Below, piece by piece: positions 57,084-64,000 of a stretch of DNA of 64,000 nt (positions are counted from its first letter, which is position 1; each line of letters begins with the position of its first letter). Under the pieces are notes generated by a model. The model did no database searches, had not been told where the DNA came from, and was given only the letters and a program-made list of their open reading frames with translations. The stretch covers positions 1-64,000 of the forward strand of contig JARGOX010000029.1 of the NCBI GenBank assembly GCA_029233925.1, given 5' to 3'. A program made the translations under genes and the position numbers. Source of the stretch: Rhizobiaceae bacterium (GTDB lineage Bacteria > Pseudomonadota > Alphaproteobacteria > Rhizobiales > Rhizobiaceae).

Positions 57084-58232
57084 TCAGGCCGCCTCGAAAG
57101 TCATTGATGCCGCGAAATTCTTTGCCGCCTGACGACGGAAGTCGAGGTTCATTCTCTCGACCAGCATCAAAAGGTCGGCAACCAGATTCTGGTCATGGGC
57201 CTGCGTCTGGGCCTGCGCATATTGCTCCATCAGTTGCTGGGTGATTGCCATCGCATCCGCACCACCCTCTACCTGTGTCGCACGCCGCCACAAAAGGGTA
57301 GCACTGACAAATACCTCGCAAACGATGCTGTCTATACCGCCAGAGCGGTAGAGCGAATGGATGGCATTGCGTCTGCCATCAACCAGCAATCCGCGCACCC
57401 GGCTTCCTGAAACGCCGCTGATGGATGCAATGGCGGATGCAAAAAAGTCGATATTGCCGACGCACAGTGTATGCATGAGAAATGCGGGCGTCAGCTTTCC
57501 TGCAAGCCGCAGATGCTCGACCAGCGCCGGTATGTCATCGCCTGCAATATTGCCGGCCAATTGCAGCGTTGCATGCTGGCAGGCATCCTTGGTTACGGTT
57601 TTGATACGACTGTGCCCGACGATGCCGGCAACAAAACTGGATCCCGCCAGCGCCTCCCCGACTTTCATGATCAAAGCATGGCGAACATCACAGGGCAAAT
57701 CGCTGCGCTCCAGCAGCCGTGAACGCAATCCGGCATCATCGCCAAAGCGCTCGGTGATTCTGCGCAGGGTGATCCTGGCGACACGGGCTGTCTCATTGTC
57801 CAGCATTTCTCCAACGGCCATTTGACCGCCGACTTCCGCCAGCGCGGCACAAACCGCAGGGTTGAGATCACGGCGCATGGCAATGGCCCGCTGAACACCG
57901 GCCCGACCATCCGCTGCCAGATCTACCAGATCCTGATCATTAAGGACCGGCGAGCAGCACACAACCAGCCCCGCCACATCCAGCTGATCGCGAGCAAGGC
58001 CATGAATGACGGAGCGTGGCGCCATGGCGCTGGTCGCAAGCGCCTCGGCCATAGCAAGCCGCACCAGCGGCGACGGGTCATCCAGCAATATCGTCATGGC
58101 AGCTTCCGCTGCCTTTGCATCTTCACGCGACAAATCGGAGATAATAAAGGCCCTGGCCAGTGCATTGGCCGCACGGGCGCGGTCACGGGCTCCCGCGGTT
58201 TCAGACCATTGCAAAAATTTCCTGACGATCAT
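57084..58232 (-). CDS. DUF2336 protein
   Basis: A 382-residue, alanine-rich, all-helical protein with repeated short helix pairs (for example DDPSPLVRLAMAEALATS), resembling HEAT-like repeats. It fits DUF2336, a family largely confined to alphaproteobacteria with unknown function. No membrane helices or signal peptide, so cytosolic. It converges on parE and diverges from the MaoC gene. Confidence 0.8.
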   Translation of the reverse strand: MIVRKFLQWSETAGARDRARAANALARAFIISDLSREDAKAAEAAMTILLDDPSPLVRLAMAEALATSAMAPRSVIHGLARDQLDVAGLVVCCSPVLNDQDLVDLAADGRAGVQRAIAMRRDLNPAVCAALAEVGGQMAVGEMLDNETARVARITLRRITERFGDDAGLRSRLLERSDLPCDVRHALIMKVGEALAGSSFVAGIVGHSRIKTVTKDACQHATLQLAGNIAGDDIPALVEHLRLAGKLTPAFLMHTLCVGNIDFFASAIASISGVSGSRVRGLLVDGRRNAIHSLYRSGGIDSIVCEVFVSATLLWRRATQVEGGADAMAITQQLMEQYAQAQTQAHDQNLVADLLMLVERMNLDFRRQAAKNFAASMTFEAA

Positions 58233-58362
58233 CTGATGATTCCATGGACACTGTTTGTAACAACGACCATAGAGGCAAAAGGTTTACGATCTATTCACCA
58301 TGCCTGTTAACAGCTTGCGGCCAGCGCACCCCTCACCTAGTTTGCATAAAAGGGAGCAATTT

Positions 58363-58815
58363 ATGCCAGGATTATATCTGCAGGATTTTTCACCGGGACA
58401 GGTCTTTCAACACCAGTTGCGCAGAACCATAACGGAAAGCGACAACATGTTGTTTTCCAATATGACATTGAACCCACAGCCGCTGCATATCGACTTTGAT
58501 TTTGCATCGCGCACGGAATGGGGCAAGCCATTGGTCAATTCTCTGTTCACCCTTGGCCTGATGATCGGGATTTCCGTCAATGACACGACGATCGGGACGA
58601 CAATCGCCAATCTGGGCATGACGGATGTTATCTTTCCGCACCCGATGTTTCATGGCGATACCTTCCATGTGGAAACGGAAGTGATTTCGGTGCGCGATTC
58701 GAAGTCCAAGAATGACCGGGGCATTGTCGAATTCGAACACCGTGGTTTCAACCAGGACAATGTGCTTGTTGCACGTTGCCGTCGCCAGGCCATGATGCGC
58801 AAAAAGGGTGAATAG
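58363..58815 (+). CDS. MaoC-like dehydratase
   Basis: A 150-residue hot-dog-fold protein of the MaoC hydratase family: RTITESDNMLFSNMTLNPQPLHIDFDFA holds the conserved Asp/His region (shown here in part, NPQPLHIDFD). It probably hydrates an enoyl-CoA. ATG 58363 has AAGGGAG upstream. It is 3 nt before the CitE-like gene; such pairs take part in the mesaconyl-/methylmalyl-CoA chemistry of the ethylmalonyl-CoA pathway, so a mesaconyl-CoA hydratase role is plausible though the protein is shorter than the characterised enzyme. Confidence 0.85.
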   Translation: MPGLYLQDFSPGQVFQHQLRRTITESDNMLFSNMTLNPQPLHIDFDFASRTEWGKPLVNSLFTLGLMIGISVNDTTIGTTIANLGMTDVIFPHPMFHGDTFHVETEVISVRDSKSKNDRGIVEFEHRGFNQDNVLVARCRRQAMMRKKGE

Positions 58816-58818
58816 ACA

Positions 58819-59712
58819 ATGAGATCCTACCTGTTCGTGCCCGGCGATTCTGAGCGGAAACTGCACAAATCGCTTTCCAGTGGCGCTGATTGCCTGCTGA
58901 TCGACCTGGAAGATTCCGTATCTCTTTCGCAAAAGGACATCGCACGACAATTGACCCGTGATTTTGTCACGGAACATTCCGGGCAAGACCACAAAGCAGG
59001 CACGCCGCACATCATCGTGCGCGTCAACCCGCTTTCATCCGGGATGACAGATGATGATCTGGCAGCGGTGATTGCTGCGCGGCCGGGTGGCATTCTGCTG
59101 CCGAAATCAGAACATGGTGCCGATGTCCAGCACCTCTCTGCACTGATGGCCGTTCATGAGGCCGCAGCGGCGATCGATGAAGGCGTTACGGATATTCATG
59201 CGCTCGTGACAGAAACGGCCAGGGGCACACTGAACGCGGGCACCTATGATAATGTTTCCAAGCGCCTCAAGACGCTTTCCTGGGGTGGAGAGGATCTTTC
59301 CGCCGATGTGGGTGTTGAAACCAATCGCACCGATGAAGGACACTATACGGACCTGTTTCGATATGCCCGCACGGTCACCCTGCTGGGAGCGGCATCTGCG
59401 GGACTCGAGGCCGTTGACACGGTCTATGTCGATTTCAAGAACGTTGCCGGGCTTGAGCGGGAATGTCGCGCCGCCGTTCGCGACGGTTTCTCCGGAAAAA
59501 TGGCCATTCACCCCTCTCAGGTCGAGGTGATCAACCGGATATTCACGCCAACAGAGGCTGCCCTGCAAAGGGCAAGAAGCATCATCAACCTGTTTGAACA
59601 GGCGGGTGACGATGTCGGGGTGCTCAGTCTGGATGGTCAGATGATTGACCGTCCGCATCTCAAGCAGGCCCAACGACTATTGAACAGGGCCCGCGCAGCC
59701 GGTATTGGCTGA
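58819..59712 (+). CDS. CitE-like CoA lyase (HpcH/HpaI family)
   Basis: A 297-residue TIM-barrel lyase or thioesterase: RSYLFVPGDSERKLHKSL at the start, LIDLEDSV with metal ligands, LVTETARG and AIHPSQVEVIN at the end. Related enzymes cleave malyl-CoA or methylmalyl-CoA, or hydrolyse malyl-CoA. Coupled with the MaoC gene (3-nt gap). It ends 4 nt before the convergent flavin reductase gene. Confidence 0.9.
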   Translation: MRSYLFVPGDSERKLHKSLSSGADCLLIDLEDSVSLSQKDIARQLTRDFVTEHSGQDHKAGTPHIIVRVNPLSSGMTDDDLAAVIAARPGGILLPKSEHGADVQHLSALMAVHEAAAAIDEGVTDIHALVTETARGTLNAGTYDNVSKRLKTLSWGGEDLSADVGVETNRTDEGHYTDLFRYARTVTLLGAASAGLEAVDTVYVDFKNVAGLERECRAAVRDGFSGKMAIHPSQVEVINRIFTPTEAALQRARSIINLFEQAGDDVGVLSLDGQMIDRPHLKQAQRLLNRARAAGIG

Positions 59713-59716
59713 CGTG

Positions 59717-60346
59717 TCAGCCTTGCGCTTTGCTATCGGGGTCCTTCCATAGCGGACGAACCATTTCAAAGGTTTGTGAGCCATCGCTGTAGTCACGATA
59801 GCCAAGTCTGGCCAATGGTGCTGCCTTGGCCATGTCAATCCTGCCGTCCACGACGACCTGCGCATCGATATGAATGCCGACGACCTGACCGATGACAACA
59901 AGATCGCCTGATTTGAAGCCCGGGAGCGTCTTGGGGGTAAAAATGTCCACAACCTTGCATTCCAGCGCGGCAAAGGCTTGCCTGACATGAGGTGCCGCAA
60001 TGAGCCTGCCCGGCGCGGCCTCCAGACCGGCAAAATCGAACTCGCTGACATCGGGCGGCGCATTGACCGAACTCAGGTTGATTTTTTCAGCAAGAAACCG
60101 GCTTGCCAGACTCGCTGAAAAAACACCACTTGCCTCTGCATTGGTTACCGTGTCCTTGCGTGTATTGGAGGAAAACATCACCAGCTTCGGGTTGTCGCCG
60201 ATCGCATTGAAAAACGAATAGGGTGCAAGATTGTAAGTACCGTCCTGTGCGACGGTTCCAATCCAGCCAATCGGTCGCGGCGAAACAATCGCCTTGAAGG
60301 GATCATGCGCGAGACCATGTTTGTTGGTGTCGGTTTCATAGAACAT
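59717..60346 (-). CDS. flavin reductase-like protein
   Basis: A 209-residue FMN-binding split-barrel protein of the DIM6/NTAB type (AIVSPRPIGWIGT, YNLAPYSFFNAIGDNP, FSSNTRKDT). These supply reduced flavin to monooxygenases or act as small oxidoreductases. ATG 60346 is chosen with GGAG 9-12 nt upstream; the open frame goes to 60463 but crosses a tandem repeat. It follows a nitroreductase gene in the same direction. Confidence 0.88.
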   Translation of the reverse strand: MFYETDTNKHGLAHDPFKAIVSPRPIGWIGTVAQDGTYNLAPYSFFNAIGDNPKLVMFSSNTRKDTVTNAEASGVFSASLASRFLAEKINLSSVNAPPDVSEFDFAGLEAAPGRLIAAPHVRQAFAALECKVVDIFTPKTLPGFKSGDLVVIGQVVGIHIDAQVVVDGRIDMAKAAPLARLGYRDYSDGSQTFEMVRPLWKDPDSKAQG

Positions 60347-60361
60347 GCAATTTTTCTCCGG

Positions 60362-60425
60362 GTAGTCCCAGCAGTGTGTAGTCCCAACAGTGTGTAGTTC
60401 CAGCAGTGTGTAGTTCCAGCAGGGC
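60362..60425. repeat. four tandem 16-bp units in the leader of the flavin reductase gene
   Basis: The unit GTAGTYCCARCAGTGT begins at 60362, 60378, 60394 and 60410 (the last unit diverges at its end). The array sits directly upstream of the flavin reductase ribosome site, between it and the nitroreductase stop at 60463. No unique spacers. It could vary in copy number and influence expression. Confidence 0.9.
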
Positions 60426-60462
60426 AAGGCTGAAGAATGCACGTTTTGGACAGTTGAAAACA

Positions 60463-61032
60463 CTATTCAATCCAGGTCGTGATTTCATCAATATCGGGAC
60501 GGGGTCGGTCGGTCGCCTGCATTGTTGGCGTTCCGATATAGACAAAGCCTGCCACCCGCTCGCCCTCGATGACACCCAGCAAGCCAAGCGCGTCCTGGTC
60601 ATAGGCGATCCATTCGGTCAGCCAATTGGCAGCAAACCCCAGGGCATTGGCCGCCATGAAAAGGTTGAGGCACACCGCACCGGCAGACAAAACCTGTTCC
60701 CATTCGGGTATCTTGGGATGTGCTCCGGCCGTGCTGACAACGGCGATGACCGCTGGCGCGCGCAGGAATCTGACCTTTTCCTGTTCCAGCCGTTCCTCCG
60801 GCATGTCGCGATCATTGCGCAATGCGATCTGCGTCAGTTGCTCGGCGATGCGTTGGCGAGCATCGCTGCCGTAGACGATAAAGCGCCAGGGAGCGAGTTT
60901 GCCATGATCGGGTACACGTGACGCCATGAGCAGCATCTTTTGCATTGTCTGCCTGTCCGGGCCCGGTTCTGACAATGCATTGGCGGGGATCGAGCGCCGC
61001 CCCTCGAGATAGGCTTTCAAAACGTGATTCAT
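60463..61032 (-). CDS. nitroreductase-family oxidoreductase
   Basis: A 189-residue FMN enzyme of the YdjA-like nitroreductase group: RSIPANALSEPGPD, then SRVPDHGKLAPWRF near the start and EWEQVLSAGAVCLNLFMAA in the middle. It uses NAD(P)H to reduce nitro or quinone compounds. It precedes the flavin reductase gene, separated by the 16-bp repeat array; the two may form a small redox operon. Confidence 0.9.
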   Translation of the reverse strand: MNHVLKAYLEGRRSIPANALSEPGPDRQTMQKMLLMASRVPDHGKLAPWRFIVYGSDARQRIAEQLTQIALRNDRDMPEERLEQEKVRFLRAPAVIAVVSTAGAHPKIPEWEQVLSAGAVCLNLFMAANALGFAANWLTEWIAYDQDALGLLGVIEGERVAGFVYIGTPTMQATDRPRPDIDEITTWIE

Positions 61033-61120
61033 TGCAATACCCTTGTCCTAAATGAAATTTGGCCTTGAATTTGCCATTTGCATCCGGTTCAACCGGGTAA
61101 CAGGTACAAGTGGAAAATCC

Positions 61121-62080
61121 ATGATCCTTCTGAGTCGAAAAATTACACCCCTGGCAGCTGTGCTGACAGCCGTTTTTGTGTTGTGGACACATTCGTCCGG
61201 TTCTCTGGCACAGGATACAACAAATTCCAACATCATCCTGCCGCTCAATCTGCCTGGCCTGACGCAATTTGCACCGACACAGGACGCAACTGCCTTTAGC
61301 CCACCCACCCGAATATTGCGCAATGTCGAGCTGAATGCCCAACTTGCAGAAGATTCACAGCCGCTGGAACACGGCCTTACATGGCGCGTATACAATCCTG
61401 TTCCAGACAATGAAGGCAAGTTGCCCATCCTTGCCACATCCGAGGGCGGTAAAGCCCATTTTGAATTTGAACCGGGCGAATATTTCGTTCACGTGGCTTT
61501 CGGCCTTGCCGGTGTGACCCGAAAACTGACCGTTCTGGCAGATGAGCCACTCGACAAACAGAGTTTCATACTGAACGCCGGTGGCCTGATGCTGAATGCC
61601 GTGTCGGGAAATGATGTGCGCATTGCACCGTCAAAACTGCGCTTTTCCATTTATGCCAGCGAACGCGACGAAAATGATGACCGGCAATTGGTGGTCTCCG
61701 ATGTCAAACCCAATCAGATCGTCCGCCTCAACGAGGGCACCTATCACGTCATCTCCGAATATGGAGACGTTAACGCTGTCATTCGATCGGACATCAATGT
61801 CACGGCTGGCAAGTTGACCGAAGCGACCATCCTGCACCGCGCAGCCCAGATAACGCTCAAACTGGTTTCCGAGGCCGGTGGTGAAGCGATTGCCGACACC
61901 GCCTGGTCAATCACCAATTCTGCCGGTGATCTGATCAATGAGAGTGTCGGGGCTTTTCCGTCCATGGTTCTGGCAGAAGGCGACTATACGGCCATTGCCC
62001 GCCACAAGGAAAAATTGCTGCGGCGCGATTTCAATATCATTTCCGGACGCAATTATGACGTGGAAGTCTTGCTGCAATAA
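61121..62080 (+). CDS. exported protein of unknown function beside thrS
   Basis: A 319-residue protein with a signal peptide (ITPLAAVLTAVFVLWTHSSGSLA, cleavage near residue 30) and beta-rich domains resembling Ig-like or carboxypeptidase-regulatory-like folds (GEYFVHVAFGLAG, EGTYHVISEYGDV, EGDYTAIARHKEK recur at regular spacing). These three related lines suggest repeated modules of about 90 residues. ATG 61121 starts the signal peptide directly. I do not recognise the family. It is divergent from the nitroreductase gene and ends at a shared terminator. Confidence 0.75.
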   Translation: MILLSRKITPLAAVLTAVFVLWTHSSGSLAQDTTNSNIILPLNLPGLTQFAPTQDATAFSPPTRILRNVELNAQLAEDSQPLEHGLTWRVYNPVPDNEGKLPILATSEGGKAHFEFEPGEYFVHVAFGLAGVTRKLTVLADEPLDKQSFILNAGGLMLNAVSGNDVRIAPSKLRFSIYASERDENDDRQLVVSDVKPNQIVRLNEGTYHVISEYGDVNAVIRSDINVTAGKLTEATILHRAAQITLKLVSEAGGEAIADTAWSITNSAGDLINESVGAFPSMVLAEGDYTAIARHKEKLLRRDFNIISGRNYDVEVLLQ

Positions 62081-62086
62081 TGAAAA

Positions 62087-62113
62087 CGCCGCCCGGTTTT
62101 TAACAGGGCGGCG
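62087..62113. terminator. bidirectional terminator between secreted-protein gene and thrS
   Basis: CGCCGCCC (62087-62094) and GGGCGGCG (62106-62113) form a perfect 8-bp stem around an 11-nt loop, between the stops of two convergent genes, followed by CTTTA on the plus side. Confidence 0.75.
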
Positions 62114-62144
62114 CTTTACAATCTATTGTTTAAGGACGAAGCCC

Positions 62145-64000
62145 TCAATCATTGCGACGAAGATCAGGCGGTGTCGCCTCATCAGTCAGGGCAAGGACTG
62201 CCTCATCCAGGGTCATTGAAACCTGATCGCGACTTCCGAGCCGCCGCATATTGACGCTGCGCTCTTCCGCTTCGCGCATACCACATACAAGAATGACCGG
62301 CACCTTGGCCACGGAATGCTCCCTGACCTTGTAGTTGATCTTCTCGTTGCGCAGATCCGTCTGGACATGCATCCCGGCCTTCTTCAGAATCTTGGCGACT
62401 TCTGTGGCGTACTCATTGGCGCCCGAGGTGATCGTCGCCACGACAACCTGAACAGGGGCGATCCACAGAGGCAGATTGCCGGCATAGTTCTCGATCAGAA
62501 TGCCGAGGAAGCGCTCCATTGAGCCGCAAATGGCGCGGTGGATCATCACCGGTTGCTTCTTTTCCGAATCGCTGTCGATGTAGAAGGCACCAAAACGCTC
62601 CGGCAGATTGAAATCCACCTGTGTCGTGCCGCATTGCCATTCGCGCCCGATCGCATCGCGCAGTGTATATTCGAATTTGGGACCATAGAAGGCACCCTCA
62701 CCCGGCAGAATATCGGTTTTGATCCGGCCTTCCGATTGCGCTTCAATAATCTTGAGCACATCCGACATGACAGCTTCGGCGCGATCCCAAAGCGCATCGT
62801 CACCCACCCGCTTTTCCGGACGGGTCGACAATTTGACGGTGATTTCGTCAAAACCGAAATCCGCATAGGTCGTCAAAATCAGATCATTGATCCTCAGACA
62901 TTCGGCCGCCATCTGTTCATCGGTGCAGAACACATGCGCATCATCCTGAGTAAAGCCGCGCACGCGCATCAATCCATGCAGCGCCCCGGATGGTTCATAA
63001 CGATGTACAGCACCGAATTCCGCCATCTTTACAGGCAGTTCACGGTAACTTCTGAGGCCATGCTTGAATATCTGTATGTGCCCGGGACAGTTCATCGGCT
63101 TGATCGCGAATACCCGATCATCCTCTGTCTGGGTGACATACATGTTTTCCCGGTACCACTCCCAATGCCCCGAGGTTTCCCACATGGCCTTGTCGAGTAT
63201 CTGCGGTGCGTTCACTTCCTCATAGCCATGCTCGTCAAGCCGCCGACGCATATAGTTCACCAGCGTCTGGAACATCCGCCAGCCTTTGGCGTGCCAGAAG
63301 ACGACGCCCGGACCTTCTTCCTGGAAATGGAAAAGATCCATCTCGCGGCCAAGACGGCGATGGTCACGCTTTTCGGCTTCCGCCAGCATATGCAGATAAC
63401 CATCCAGCTGTGCCTGATCTGTCCATGCAGTGCCGTAAATGCGCGTCAGCATCGGATTGTTCGAATCGCCACGCCAATAGGCACCGGCCACCTTCATCAG
63501 TTTGAAAGCATTGCCGATTTGCCCGGTTGAAGCCATATGCGGCCCACGGCACATGTCGAACCAGTCTCCCTGATGGTAGATCTTGACATCATCACCTTCG
63601 GGAATGGCATCGAGCAGCTCGATCTTGTAGTCCTCGCCCATTTGGGCAAAGGCCTCCCTGGCCTTTTCACGTGACCAGACCTGGCGCGTGAAGGGCTTGT
63701 TGCGCGCAATGATTTCACGCATCTTCTTCTCGATGCGCGGAAGATCTTCAGGTGTAAAAGGTTCATCCTTGGCGAAATCGTAATAAAAACCATTCTCGAT
63801 GACCGGTCCGATGGTCACCTGGGTGCCGGGGAAGAGTTCCTGAACTGCCTCAGCCATCACATGGGCCGCGTCATGACGGATCAGTTCGAGCGCACGCGGA
63901 TCATCGCGTGTCAGAATTTCCACAGTGCCATTGGTCACCGGTTCAGACAAATCACGCAATTCATTGTCAATGACAATGGCGACGGCCTTCTTCGCCAATG
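62145..64000 (-). CDS. thrS: threonyl-tRNA synthetase, N-terminus outside the window
   Basis: The last about 618 residues of a class II synthetase. The editing domain ([17 protein letters not shown], cut to [10 protein letters not shown]) and the catalytic core are complete, with zinc-site Cys in MNCPGH and motif 2 [19 protein letters not shown] (part shown: [11 protein letters not shown]) and the C-terminal anticodon-binding domain. At 63998 a TTG codon can be read as a start, but the sequence [14 protein letters not shown] lies inside the family's N-terminal TGS region, so the gene continues past 64000. Confidence 0.97.
   Translation of the reverse strand, partial: LAKKAVAIVIDNELRDLSEPVTNGTVEILTRDDPRALELIRHDAAHVMAEAVQELFPGTQVTIGPVIENGFYYDFAKDEPFTPEDLPRIEKKMREIIARNKPFTRQVWSREKAREAFAQMGEDYKIELLDAIPEGDDVKIYHQGDWFDMCRGPHMASTGQIGNAFKLMKVAGAYWRGDSNNPMLTRIYGTAWTDQAQLDGYLHMLAEAEKRDHRRLGREMDLFHFQEEGPGVVFWHAKGWRMFQTLVNYMRRRLDEHGYEEVNAPQILDKAMWETSGHWEWYRENMYVTQTEDDRVFAIKPMNCPGHIQIFKHGLRSYRELPVKMAEFGAVHRYEPSGALHGLMRVRGFTQDDAHVFCTDEQMAAECLRINDLILTTYADFGFDEITVKLSTRPEKRVGDDALWDRAEAVMSDVLKIIEAQSEGRIKTDILPGEGAFYGPKFEYTLRDAIGREWQCGTTQVDFNLPERFGAFYIDSDSEKKQPVMIHRAICGSMERFLGILIENYAGNLPLWIAPVQVVVATITSGANEYATEVAKILKKAGMHVQTDLRNEKINYKVREHSVAKVPVILVCGMREAEERSVNMRRLGSRDQVSMTLDEAVLALTDEATPPDLRRND

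Noticed and set aside
60362-60425. CRISPR array
   Set aside because: Direct tandem units without unique spacers and no cas genes; same for the arrays at 1804 and 41400.
63998-64000. TTG start of thrS
   Set aside because: The sequence there belongs to the inside of the N-terminal domain; the gene is cut by the window edge.

Overview
The window looks like a chromosomal segment of an alphaproteobacterium, probably Hyphomicrobiales (Rhizobiales). The evidence is the housekeeping block lexA / comEC / gltX / gltA / parE, an alphaproteobacterial-type SOS box (GAAC-N7-GAAC) before lexA, a MetA-type homoserine acyltransferase, a DUF2336 protein, a MaoC + CitE-like pair, and close resemblance of several genes to the Agrobacterium blc (attJKLM) lactone system. 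Taxonomy is inferred from gene content only.

Region 1 (about 2.5-19.5 kb) is the most striking. Thirteen genes lie head to tail on the minus strand, from 18463 down to 2569, opposite a divergent IclR-family regulator (18668-19459). The set contains a BlcC/AttM-like lactonase, an iron-dependent alcohol dehydrogenase and a succinate-semialdehyde dehydrogenase: the three steps lactone -> 4-hydroxybutyrate -> succinate semialdehyde -> succinate. Interleaved are an SCP2-like protein, an alpha/beta hydrolase, a four-gene ribose-type ABC importer, a sodium:solute symporter, a four-helix membrane protein, a flotillin, and a seven-helix type-1 opsin. In the opsin the retinal-binding lysine is arginine, and the proton acceptor and donor are gone. 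This opsin-in-a-lactone-operon arrangement is my main candidate for an undescribed system.

Region 2 (19.5-28.7 kb) holds a response regulator / hybrid histidine kinase pair, an OsmC protein, a flavoprotein monooxygenase, MetA, a truncated haemoglobin followed by a PAS-cyclase whose two transition-state residues are replaced, and an MFS transporter.

Region 3 (28.8-43 kb) is an accessory, partly AT-rich zone. It carries three Imm11-type immunity genes, remnants of AHH-nuclease toxins, a type I secretion ABC/HlyD pair, an alanine:cation symporter plus a decayed 3' copy of it, and an extradiol dioxygenase gene. A 1184-bp direct repeat (36587-37770 and 41454-42637) brackets the larger toxin/immunity island exactly as a single-crossover (Campbell-type) integration would. 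Two immunity genes are out of frame at identical G9 tracts.

Region 4 (43.4-47.9 kb) encodes two outer-membrane beta-barrel/autotransporter-type proteins; one is split by a frameshift at a G run. Region 5 (48-64 kb) is core: lexA, comEC, gltX, gltA, parE, a DUF2336 protein, MaoC and CitE-like genes, flavin reductase, nitroreductase, a secreted protein, and thrS running off the right edge. I saw no rRNA, tRNA, CRISPR array or transposase gene.
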